Source of the DNA: CADCVW01 sp035644935
GTDB taxonomy: Bacteria; Pseudomonadota; Alphaproteobacteria; Sphingomonadales; Sphingomonadaceae
NCBI GenBank assembly: GCA_035644935.1
Contig: DASQNO010000013.1
Location: 1-16,356, forward strand
Direction of reading: 5' to 3'
DNA length: 16,356 nucleotides
Shown here: positions 1 to 6,262 of the stretch, piece after piece
Layout of the letters: each line of letters opens with the position of its first letter
How positions within the stretch are numbered: the first letter of the stretch is position 1
Notes under the pieces: generated by a model
The model's database searches: none
What the model was told of the DNA's origin: nothing
The model's input: only the letters and a program-made list of their open reading frames with translations
Translations under genes and position numbers: made by a program

Positions 1-1
1 G

Positions 2-370
2 CTGGTCGTCGCGGAACGGCCTCTGGCGCCGGCAAGGGGCGGGCTCGCGCCCTGGCAGATCCGGCGCTGCATCGAATTTCTTGCCGAACATGCCGGGGAG
101 AATGTCGGCCTCGAACGATTGGCTGCGCTGGTCGGACTGTCACCCTTCCACTTTTCGCGGGCGTTCAAGCATTCCACCGGGGTCCCTCCGCATCGTTACC
201 AGCTGAACCTGCGCATCGCACGGGCGAAGGCGTTGCTCGAAAGCACCGATTTGCCGGTGACGGAGATTGCCTTGGAGGTGGGCTATGAAAGCTCACAGGC
301 GCTGGCGCGACTGTTTCGGCGCGAGGTCGGCCTCAATCCGAGCGCCTACCGGCGCCAGCACCAATCGTGA
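2..370 (+). CDS. AraC-family transcriptional regulator, C-terminal DNA-binding part (5' end outside window)
   Basis: The frame is open from base 2 to a TGA at 368-370, so this is the last 122 or so residues of a longer protein. It contains the two helix-turn-helix motifs of an AraC/XylS C-terminal domain. The first is around LERLAALVGLSPFHFSRAFK. The second is around VTEIALEVGYESSQALARLF, followed by the usual family ending GLNPSAYRR. The segment before the first helix (APWQIRRCIEFLAEH) is also typical of the start of this domain. The N-terminal ligand-binding part, which would tell what it senses, is not in the window. The ATT codon at 119 is not a credible start, because family homology begins well upstream of it. 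The downstream neighbour is convergent and separated by almost 1 kb, so no target gene can be proposed from here. The family assignment is secure; the regulon is unknown. Confidence 0.93.
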   Translation: MVVAERPLAPARGGLAPWQIRRCIEFLAEHAGENVGLERLAALVGLSPFHFSRAFKHSTGVPPHRYQLNLRIARAKALLESTDLPVTEIALEVGYESSQALARLFRREVGLNPSAYRRQHQS

Positions 371-1325
371 TCCAATGATCGCAATTCCGGTTCGCTCTCC
401 GCAATTCCAGGGTCGCGGCGTAAGCGTGGTTTGGTAGCGTCTGCGGCTGAGTGAATACAAGTCAAGAGGTCCTGGTAGGTGGCAGGAACGACCCGAACGA
501 CCCGGTTGCCAGCGGGCGCGCTGAAGCTGCTACTTTCCACCCGGCCGTTTCCGACCTCCCTATGGGAAGCGACTACAAGCCCATCGTTCTGTGTGCGGAT
601 CGGCAATGGTCCCGTGCACAGCGGCCAAGCCGCCAGCCTGGAAGCACTCCATGAGTTTCTGCGGTGCACGGAGGCGTTCGCGTGCGGTTTTTGCGAGATG
701 TGGATCGTTAAAGAGGCGATCTACGTAGAAACGGAACTTGAGTTCCGCGCGGCTCCAGGCGCGTCGCAGCGTATCCCCTGTTCTGTGATCGCGCGCACCA
801 CGCACGGGCTTCTGCATGATCTGCGAATCCATCTCGATCCCTCGCCGCTACCGGGGTTCCGCCACACATGCAGTCGTTGAGCATCGCGCAAGAACGGTTC
901 CGTCGCGGCAAGCTGGAGCCGCGGCGCACTTGTGATACCTAAATGGTGGAGGCATGGGGCTGCCTCTTACAACGTTGGAGCTAACCCCCGACCCGCTAAC
1001 CGGCGCTTGCTCTCGGGCAGGAGCGACGATCCCAGAGCAGTTGCGAATGGCGTCCAGAACCGGCCGCAGACCCTCTCTTTTCAAGGTCAGGCGATCCTCG
1101 GTCTTTGGTGGCGCACCCCTCGTACGACAAACCCGCCGCGCAGGCTTGTTGCGGTAAAGGGGGCCCGAAGCTGTGCCGGACGCGCCCACCGGCTTGCCGG
1201 CGCGGGTCTTGCAGCCCAGGCGCTGGCCGCCTTCATGTCCGCTGTGCGCTCGCCAAAGCTCGCCTCCCGCGTGAATTTGTGTCGTTGGTCGTGCTGCACC
1301 GGCCGCAGGTACACGGCAGCGGCCC
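371..1325. other. 955-base stretch without a supportable gene
   Basis: This is the gap between two convergent genes. Several short open frames exist on both strands, the longest about 165 codons (848-1345, minus). None gives a protein with recognisable domains, plausible composition or a good ribosome binding site, and they overlap each other. Hand counts of three 60-base blocks (541-600, 661-720, 721-780) give 60, 58 and 63 per cent G+C, below the roughly 70 per cent of nearby genes, which suits decayed or non-coding DNA. I recognise no tRNA, transposase remnant or attachment site. The only ordered feature noted is a short direct repeat at 380-408. Confidence 0.6.
380..408. repeat. Direct repeat CGCAATTCC, two copies 20 bases apart
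   Basis: CGCAATTCC occurs at 380-388 and again at 400-408, an exact 20-base period (about two helical turns), 10 bases after the AraC-type gene's stop codon. Spaced direct repeats of this kind can be binding sites for AraC-type dimers, but the location downstream of the gene makes a regulatory role doubtful. Chance is a reasonable alternative. Confidence 0.35.
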
Positions 1326-1889
1326 TCATTCCCCGAAGACGACATCCCATCGCAGGAAGCTCATCTGCTGCTCGACCACCAACCGAAGCTGCGCTTGCAC
1401 CGCCGGGTCGGCGACCGGGTCGCCGTCCGGGCCCGATGTGTTGATCGCCACGCCCAGGGGGGTTGGCCAGCCGCGCAGCGCGTGCACAACCGAACGCAGC
1501 TGTACTAAGGCAGCGACGGCGCCCTGCCAGCCGGCACCGGTGGCGATGCAGCCGACGGGCAGGCCGTCGAAATAACAGCGGCGGTCGCCGCGCAAGTCCT
1601 CGACGTAATCAAGCGCGTTCTTGACGAGCCCCGAGACGCCGCCGTGATATCCGGGCGACCCGACGATCACGGCGTCGGCCCGCCGAAGCTCGCCGATCAA
1701 CCCGTTTGCGGCATCGCCGCGATCGGCGACGCCGGGTTCATAAGGCGGAAGGTTGATGGCCTGGCCGGTCAGCAAGGCGGTGGTGGCGCCTCGCGCTTCC
1801 GCAAAGCCGAGCGCAGCGGCCAAAGCGCGACCAGTGCTCGAATCCGGGCGCAGCGTGCCCCCGATCGCGACGAAATGCGGTGGCGTCAT
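1326..1889 (-). CDS. NADPH-dependent FMN reductase family flavoprotein
   Basis: A 187-residue flavodoxin-fold protein of the NADPH-dependent FMN reductase family. These are cytoplasmic enzymes that use NAD(P)H to reduce FMN or, in related members, quinones and azo compounds. The phosphate-binding loop lies near the N-terminus (GGTLRPDSSTGRAL, residues 10-23, in the place of the family GSLR-x-x-S motif). The highly characteristic segment GSPGYHGGVSGLVKNALDY spans residues 77-95. The length suits the family. The ATG at 1889 was chosen because the protein aligns from FVAIGGT onward and GAAAGGG lies about ten bases upstream. An earlier in-frame ATG at 2000 would add 37 arginine-rich residues unlike the family. 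The gene follows the TonB-C-domain gene on the same strand after 111 bases and may be cotranscribed with it. The substrate cannot be told; flavin supply to a monooxygenase is one possibility. Confidence 0.88.
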   Translation of the reverse strand: MTPPHFVAIGGTLRPDSSTGRALAAALGFAEARGATTALLTGQAINLPPYEPGVADRGDAANGLIGELRRADAVIVGSPGYHGGVSGLVKNALDYVEDLRGDRRCYFDGLPVGCIATGAGWQGAVAALVQLRSVVHALRGWPTPLGVAINTSGPDGDPVADPAVQAQLRLVVEQQMSFLRWDVVFGE

Positions 1890-2000
1890 CGGGGTTGAAC
1901 CCTTTCGTTGCGCTGCAAAAGGATCGCCAGGGGATGCACGACATCTCCATGCGACAGCTTGCGTGCGCTGGGTAGCCCCGAGCGCCGTCGGATGTCCCAA

Positions 2001-2912
2001 TCAGCGCGGCAGAGTCCAGCGCACGGTATGATTGTCCACGGCATCGACCGGCTGACCCGCGCCGTCTTTCGCGGGCTGATAGCGGGCCCGGCGGCGCACC
2101 GTGCGGCAGGTGGCTTCATCCAGCGCCGACGAGCCGCTGGACCGGAGTACGTCGCAGGCAGCGACCTCGCCGACGCGATTGATCGCGAGCTTCACGGTGA
2201 CGCTGCCTTCCTCCTCCGCGCGCAGAGCCGCGTCCGGATAGTCCTCGGCGGTTACCCAGCTCGATTTGGGCCGGCGAGGGGACGCAGGGCTCGCCACGGT
2301 GCGTGCGGCTGCCGAAACGACGGCTGGCCCGACAGAGGCCGCCGCTTGCGGTGCAACGGCCGTTGACCGGCCGGCGACCGGCCGCGACGTCGTCGCAAGG
2401 CGCAAGCGGGCTTCCTCCCGCAGATTGTCCAGGCACCGACGGCCCTGCGCCAGACCGGCGGCAGCACCGGTCAGGCGCAGCGCATAGGCGGCCTGCCCGG
2501 GCGTCGCGACCAGGCCAAGCTGCGCGGCGGTGGCGAAACGATCGAGGAAGGTCGCAGGCACGGCCGCGACAAAACCGCGGTTCTCCCCCTGCTCGATCCC
2601 GACGGAGGAACCCGACTGCAGCGTCTGCCCGTCGAGAAGAATGCTGGCGGGGACGGCGGACCCGGTGCGCATCGTCCAGCCGGCGCGGGTCGCGAACACG
2701 CGCGTATCGCCGTCCAGGCTCAGGATGACGCCGAACGTGGTGGGTCCTTCGGCGAAAGCGCGGCCGACGACGCAGCGCCGCGCATCCACCTCGTACACAT
2801 CCCAACCGGCGACGCTGTCCCAATCGGTGGCCGCCGCGGGCGCTGCGGATAGCCCCGCGGCGCACAGGCACGCGGCAAAGAACTGACTTGTCAGGCGCTT
2901 AGGTACAAGCAT
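2001..2912 (-). CDS. Secreted protein with C-terminal TonB-like domain
   Basis: A 303-residue protein with a Sec-type signal peptide (MLVPKRL, then a hydrophobic stretch to about residue 28 ending APAAA). An unrecognised middle region of about 150 residues follows, then a low-complexity Ala/Pro/Val/Ser linker (about 175-215). The last 79 residues (225-303) form a TonB C-terminal domain: YPDAALRAEEEGSVTVKL, a GxV-x-x-C-x-V-x-x-SSG segment, LDEATCRTVRRRARYQPA and a final VRWTLP strand. Two cysteines (about 253 and 269) could form a disulphide. A classical TonB has an uncleaved N-terminal anchor that contacts ExbB/ExbD. Here the N-terminus looks cleavable and there is no long proline-rich spacer, so energy transduction is unlikely and a periplasmic role more probable. 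ATG 2912 is preceded by GGGGAAGC, a good site; the upstream ATGs at 2933 and 2942 lack one. Confidence 0.85.
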   Translation of the reverse strand: MLVPKRLTSQFFAACLCAAGLSAAPAAATDWDSVAGWDVYEVDARRCVVGRAFAEGPTTFGVILSLDGDTRVFATRAGWTMRTGSAVPASILLDGQTLQSGSSVGIEQGENRGFVAAVPATFLDRFATAAQLGLVATPGQAAYALRLTGAAAGLAQGRRCLDNLREEARLRLATTSRPVAGRSTAVAPQAAASVGPAVVSAAARTVASPASPRRPKSSWVTAEDYPDAALRAEEEGSVTVKLAINRVGEVAACDVLRSSGSSALDEATCRTVRRRARYQPAKDGAGQPVDAVDNHTVRWTLPR

Positions 2913-3036
2913 GCTTCCCCGCACGTTCCGCATGACCGGCATTCCATGTCAGATTCGCACGGGGCGGCGCGCACGGCAACGCCGCCCGTCCCGCCAACGC
3001 CACGGCCAGCCGCGCGTTGCCGCCGCCAGACGGCTG

Positions 3037-3058
3037 CGTCCCCGGCTAGCGGGGGACG
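3037..3058 (-). terminator. Hairpin just after 3-hydroxyisobutyrate dehydrogenase gene
   Basis: CGTCCCC (3037-3043) pairs perfectly with GGGGACG (3052-3058) around the loop GGCTAGCG. The stem begins six bases past the stop codon of the minus-strand dehydrogenase gene. No T-tract follows on the minus strand, so intrinsic termination would be weak; it may instead protect the transcript 3' end. Confidence 0.4.
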
Positions 3059-3064
3059 GATCAA

Positions 3065-4015
3065 CTACCGCCGGCGAAAGCCCGTGCGCGACGGCAGGCT
3101 CGGTTCGGGCGGAGGCGCGGAGCCGTCGGCGACCCAGCTGTCGTCGATCATCTTGATGATCGCGGAGAAATCGCGGCCGCCGCCGCCAAGGTCCGCAAAG
3201 CGCTGGTAGAGCTTCTCCGCCTCGGACCCCATCGGCGTGTAGGCGTCCGCGCTCTCCGCCGCCTCCATCGCCAGCTTCATGTCCTTGAGCATCAAAGCGG
3301 CCGCAAAGCCGCCCTCGTAGTCGCGGTCGGCGGGGGTCTCGGGGCCGACGCCGGGGACCGGGCAGTAGCTCGTCATCGACCAGCTCTGGCCCGACGCCTT
3401 GGACGAGATGTCGTAAAAGGTCTGCAGGTCCAGCCCGAGCTTCTTGGCCATCACGAACGTTTCGCACGTCGCGGCCATGGTGGCGCCCAGCAGCATGTTG
3501 TTGCAGATCTTGGCGGCCTGCCCGGCGCCCGCGGGGCCGGCGTGAATCACGGCCTTGCCCATGCGGGCGAGGATCGGTTCGGCGCGCGCGAAAGCGTCCG
3601 GTTGGCCGCCGACCATGAAGGTCAGCGTGCCCCCTTCGGCGGCGGCGATGCCGCCCGAGACGGGGGCGTCGACCATCAGCAGCCCGCGCGCCGCGGCGGC
3701 GGCGGCGACTTCGCGCGCGGTGCCGACGTCGATGGTGGAGCAGTCGATAAGGATCCCGCCGGGGCTGGCGGCATCGAAGACCTGCGCTTCGTAGACGTCG
3801 CGGACATGCTTGCCGGCTGGCAGCATGGTCACCACCGCTTCGGCGTCGCGGACCGCGTCGGCCGCGGACGGCGCGCGGGTGCAGCCCGCGGCTTCCGACT
3901 TGGCGAGCGCGGCTTCGCTCAAGTCGAAGGCGCGGACCTGGTGACCGGCCTTGGCAAGGTTCGCGGCCATGCCGCCGCCCATGTTGCCGAGGCCGATAAA
4001 TGCGATCTGTGCCAA
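3065..4015 (-). CDS. mmsB: 3-hydroxyisobutyrate dehydrogenase
   Basis: Oxidises 3-hydroxyisobutyrate to methylmalonate semialdehyde with NAD(P)+, the fourth step of the distal valine pathway, in the cytoplasm. The 316-residue protein carries the N-terminal nucleotide-binding motif GLGNMG (8-13) and the substrate-binding DAPVSGG (116-122). KICNN (169-173) contains the catalytic lysine of the beta-hydroxyacid dehydrogenase family, and there is a second conserved KDMKLA segment (244-249). Members usually have about 295 residues; this one has an extra Pro/Arg-rich tail (about 298-316) not expected in the family. The start is TTG at 4015, supported by GGAG about eight bases upstream and by exact alignment with the family start MAQIAFIGLG. 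It is the last gene of the valine block. The gap to the preceding hydratase gene (4016-4121) is mostly a palindromic repeat. Confidence 0.95.
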   Translation of the reverse strand: MAQIAFIGLGNMGGGMAANLAKAGHQVRAFDLSEAALAKSEAAGCTRAPSAADAVRDAEAVVTMLPAGKHVRDVYEAQVFDAASPGGILIDCSTIDVGTAREVAAAAAARGLLMVDAPVSGGIAAAEGGTLTFMVGGQPDAFARAEPILARMGKAVIHAGPAGAGQAAKICNNMLLGATMAATCETFVMAKKLGLDLQTFYDISSKASGQSWSMTSYCPVPGVGPETPADRDYEGGFAAALMLKDMKLAMEAAESADAYTPMGSEAEKLYQRFADLGGGGRDFSAIIKMIDDSWVADGSAPPPEPSLPSRTGFRRR

Positions 4016-4032
4016 ACTGTTTCTCCAAAGCT

Positions 4033-4108
4033 CGTTCGTCCCGAGCGTAGTCGAGGGCGCAGCCCCCCGTTTCGATCAAACGCCCCTCGACTTCGCTCGG
4101 GACGAACG
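4033..4108. repeat. Palindromic intergenic repeat pair, CGTTCGTCCCGAGCG type
   Basis: The left arm (4033-4059) starts CGTTCGTCCCGAGCGTAGTC and the right arm (4081-4108) starts CGCCCCTCGACTTCGCTCGG. The two are near-perfect reverse complements, with one substitution and one single-base difference, around a loop of about 21 bases. The element fills most of the gap between the hydratase and 3-hydroxyisobutyrate dehydrogenase genes. It would form a strong hairpin in the message between them. Similar dispersed elements are, from memory, frequent in sphingomonad genomes. Confidence 0.88.
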
Positions 4109-4121
4109 GTGGAGCGGGAGC

Positions 4122-4895
4122 TTATCTGCCCGTCCACTCGGCCTTCCGCTTCGCGACGAAAGCACTCATGCCTTCCTTTTGGTCCTGCGTTCCGAACAGC
4201 CCGTGGAACAGGCGGCGTTCGAACAAGATGCCCTGCGCCAGCATCATCTCGTCGGCGGCGTTGACCATTTCCTTGACGGCCATCGCCGCGAGCGGCGCCA
4301 TCGCGGCGATCGCTTCCGCCGTCTTCATCGCTTCGGCGAGCAGGTCGGCGGCGGGGACGACGCGCGCGACGAGGCCGGCGCGCTCCGCCTCCGCCGCGTC
4401 GATCATCCGGCCGGTCAGGCACATTTCCATCGCCTTGGCCTTGCCGATCGCGCGGGTCAGGCGCTGCGAGCCGCCCATGCCGGGCGTGACGCCGAGCTTG
4501 ATCTCCGGCTGGCCGAACTTCGCCGAGTCCGCCGCGATGATGAAGTCGGCCATCATCGCGACCTCGCACCCGCCGCCCAGCGCGAAGCCCGACACGGCGG
4601 CGATCCACGGCTTGCGCGTCGCGGTGACGCGTTCCCAGCCGGCGAAGAAGTTGGACGCGTACATTGAGGCGAAGCCCTGGTCCTGCATTTCCTTGATGTC
4701 GGCGCCGGCGGCGAACGCCTTTTCCGAACCGGTGAGAACCAGGCAGCGCTGCGTATCGTCCGCGTCAAAGGCGGCGAAGGCGGCGATGAGATCGGATAAG
4801 GTCGCGCTGTTGAGCGCGTTCAGCGCCTGCGGGCGATTGAGCGTGACCAGCGTCACCGCGCCACGCGATTCGGTCAGGATCGACTCGTATTTCAT
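4122..4895 (-). CDS. Enoyl-CoA hydratase (crotonase family; likely methacrylyl-CoA hydratase)
   Basis: Hydrates a 2-enoyl-CoA to the 3-hydroxyacyl-CoA; in this setting the substrate is probably methacrylyl-CoA, step two of the distal valine pathway. The 257-residue protein has the crotonase features in order. LNRPQALNALN is at 19-29 and the CoA/oxyanion segment FAAGADIKEM at 61-70. GFALGGGCE carries the first catalytic glutamate (E111), and GQPEIKLGVTPGMGGSQRL carries the second (E131). The C-terminal helix ends FVAKRKAEWTGR, typical of short-chain hydratases. ATG 4895 starts exactly where family members do; an upstream in-frame ATG at 4937 adds 14 unrelated residues. The gene follows the 3-hydroxyisobutyryl-CoA hydrolase after 177 bases containing a hairpin, so it may also have its own promoter. 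Specificity for methacrylyl- rather than crotonyl-CoA is inferred from context only. Confidence 0.94.
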   Translation of the reverse strand: MKYESILTESRGAVTLVTLNRPQALNALNSATLSDLIAAFAAFDADDTQRCLVLTGSEKAFAAGADIKEMQDQGFASMYASNFFAGWERVTATRKPWIAAVSGFALGGGCEVAMMADFIIAADSAKFGQPEIKLGVTPGMGGSQRLTRAIGKAKAMEMCLTGRMIDAAEAERAGLVARVVPAADLLAEAMKTAEAIAAMAPLAAMAVKEMVNAADEMMLAQGILFERRLFHGLFGTQDQKEGMSAFVAKRKAEWTGR

Positions 4896-5014
4896 GCCCC
4901 GACGCCCCCCAAGATCATGAAGATCACAGTGCCGCACGGATTGTCGTGAGGTTTGGTATGGCCGGCGGAACAGGCGAGGTGGAGAGGGGGCGTGGTCATG
5001 CGGGCGGGCTACAC

Positions 5015-5045
5015 AAAAGCGGGGGCTGTAGGACAGCGCTTTTTT
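5015..5045. terminator. Hairpin with T-tract between hydrolase and hydratase genes
   Basis: AAAAGCG (5015-5021) pairs with CGCTTTT (5037-5043). Inside it CTGT (5026-5029) pairs with ACAG (5033-5036), with a four-G bulge on one side and loop AGG. On the plus strand the stem runs into CTTTTTT; on the minus strand it ends CGCTTTTGTG. It sits about 28 bases past the hydrolase stop on the minus strand and could end or attenuate transcription before the hydratase gene. Efficiency is not predictable by eye. Confidence 0.45.
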
Positions 5046-5058
5046 CGCCGGGATGACG
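5046..5058. repeat. Orphan half of a CGTCATCCCGGCG palindromic repeat
   Basis: CGCCGGGATGACG at 5046-5058 matches the outer end of the repeat arms at 6235-6247 and 11508-11520, but I find no partner arm nearby. It looks like the remnant of a decayed element. It adjoins the hairpin at 5015-5045. Confidence 0.55.
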
Positions 5059-5072
5059 TGGGACGCTCATCA

Positions 5073-6119
5073 TCAGGGCAGTGGCGTCCACTGCTCTGCC
5101 TGCGGCAGCGGCGCGAAAATCTGGTCGATAAGGTGGTCGCTGATCTCGCCCGGCGTAGCGGGTTGCCAGCGGGGCGCATTGTCCTTGTCGACCAGCACGG
5201 CGCGAACCCCTTCGGCGAAGTCGTGGCGCTGCACGACATGCGTGCCGACCGCATATTCCATGCGCATCTCGTCCGCGAAGTCGTTCATCCGCTTGCCCTC
5301 TTTCAGCAGGCGCAGCGAGACCTTGAGCGAGAGAGGGCTCTTCGTCCCGATCGTGTCGCGCTCCCTGGCGGCCCAGGGCGAGGGATCGGACTCCAGCGCC
5401 TCCAATATGTCCTCCAGCGTGTCGGACGCGAACAGCTTGTTGAGCAGCACCTGGTTCTCGGCGATCTTGGCGGGCGGCGGCGTCACGGAGGCCGAGCGCA
5501 AAATGCCCTCGACGCGGTCCGGCTGATCGAGGATGCGTGTCTTGACGTCTTCCAGCGCCTCGGACGGGATGTAGTGCGTTGCGAGGCCCAGATAGAGGCA
5601 CTCGGCCCCGTCCAGCCGCGCGCCGGTCAGCGCCAGGAATTGACCTGCGCGCCCTTCCAGCCGCGACAGGTACCAGCCGCCGCCGACGTCCGGGAACAGA
5701 CCCAAGGCGGTCTCGGGCATGGCGAAACGCGTATTCTCCGTCGCGACGCGGTACTTCGCCGGCTGCGAAATGCCGACGCCGCCGCCCATGACGATGCCGT
5801 CGGTGAACGCGACAACCGGTTTGGCGTAGGTGAAGAGCAGGTGGTTGAGGCGATATTCCTCGTGAAAGAAAGCGCGCGCCGCCGACCCGTCGCCAGCGCC
5901 GCTTTCCGCGATGGCGCGGACGTCGCCGCCGGCGCAGAAGCCGCGGCCCTCGGCATGGTCGAGGAGGATGATCTCGATTTCGGGATCGCTGCGCCATTCG
6001 GCGAGCTTGGCGAGCATCGCGCCGCACATGTCATGGGTGAGCGCGTGGATCGCCTTCGGGCGGTTCAGGCGGATGCGGGCAGCGCGGGCTTCGCGGGTGA
6101 AGATGATGTCGTCTGTCAC
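5073..6119 (-). CDS. 3-hydroxyisobutyryl-CoA hydrolase
   Basis: Releases free 3-hydroxyisobutyrate from its CoA ester, the step that makes valine breakdown differ from ordinary beta-oxidation. The 348-residue protein is a long crotonase-fold member. RGFCAGGDVRAI is at 59-70 and MGGGVGIS at 111-118. FAMPETALGLFPDVGGGWYL (132-151) holds the glutamate and aspartate expected of the hydrolase subgroup. DFAEGVRAVLVDKDNAPRW near the C-terminus is a signature that separates these hydrolases from hydratases, as does the roughly 350-residue length. The start is GTG at 6119, preceded by GAGGTAAG at a good distance. The gap to the acyl-CoA dehydrogenase upstream is almost entirely a palindromic repeat pair (6132-6247), so the ribosome site lies right beside a potential hairpin. 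Assignment rests on motifs and on its pathway neighbours. Confidence 0.95.
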   Translation of the reverse strand: MTDDIIFTREARAARIRLNRPKAIHALTHDMCGAMLAKLAEWRSDPEIEIILLDHAEGRGFCAGGDVRAIAESGAGDGSAARAFFHEEYRLNHLLFTYAKPVVAFTDGIVMGGGVGISQPAKYRVATENTRFAMPETALGLFPDVGGGWYLSRLEGRAGQFLALTGARLDGAECLYLGLATHYIPSEALEDVKTRILDQPDRVEGILRSASVTPPPAKIAENQVLLNKLFASDTLEDILEALESDPSPWAARERDTIGTKSPLSLKVSLRLLKEGKRMNDFADEMRMEYAVGTHVVQRHDFAEGVRAVLVDKDNAPRWQPATPGEISDHLIDQIFAPLPQAEQWTPLP

Positions 6120-6131
6120 GCTAACTTACCT

Positions 6132-6247
6132 CGTCATCCCGGCGAAAGCCGGGACCCAAGAACAGGGAACATTGAGGACATAGCGAGGAGTCCGTCACCT
6201 GCCGACCCAGATCGCGATCTTGGGTCCCGGCCTTCGCCGGGATGACG
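6132..6247. repeat. Palindromic repeat pair, CGTCATCCCGGCGAAAGCC type
   Basis: The left arm (6132-6160) begins CGTCATCCCGGCGAAAGCCG. The right arm (6219-6247) ends GCCGGGATGACG and is its reverse complement apart from one base (GGCCTT against GGCTTT). A unique loop of 58 bases separates them, and each arm is itself a small hairpin. The element fills the acyl-CoA dehydrogenase/hydrolase junction, ending 15 bases from the dehydrogenase stop and 12 bases from the hydrolase start. Confidence 0.92.
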
Positions 6248-6262
6248 GTTCCCGCGTGACAA

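Noticed and set aside
560..832. Possible transposase remnant on the minus strand
   Set aside because: A short Arg-rich frame gave a passing impression of a transposase N-terminus, but no catalytic motif, terminal repeats or target duplication could be found.
954..1157. 67-codon plus-strand frame with GGAGG before its ATG
   Set aside because: GGAGG is only two bases from the ATG, too close for a normal ribosome site, and the peptide has no recognisable features.
848..1345. 165-codon minus-strand frame in the gene-free stretch
   Set aside because: Low-complexity, Arg/Gly/Pro-rich translation with no domain. It overlaps the end of the FMN-reductase-like gene on the same strand in another frame.
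3147..3164. Perfect palindrome CGATCATCTTGATGATCG
   Set aside because: It lies inside mmsB and encodes the conserved IIKMIDD region, so it is explained by coding sequence.
4953..6245. 430-codon open frame on the plus strand
   Set aside because: Antisense to the 3-hydroxyisobutyryl-CoA hydrolase and the repeat pair; no domain.
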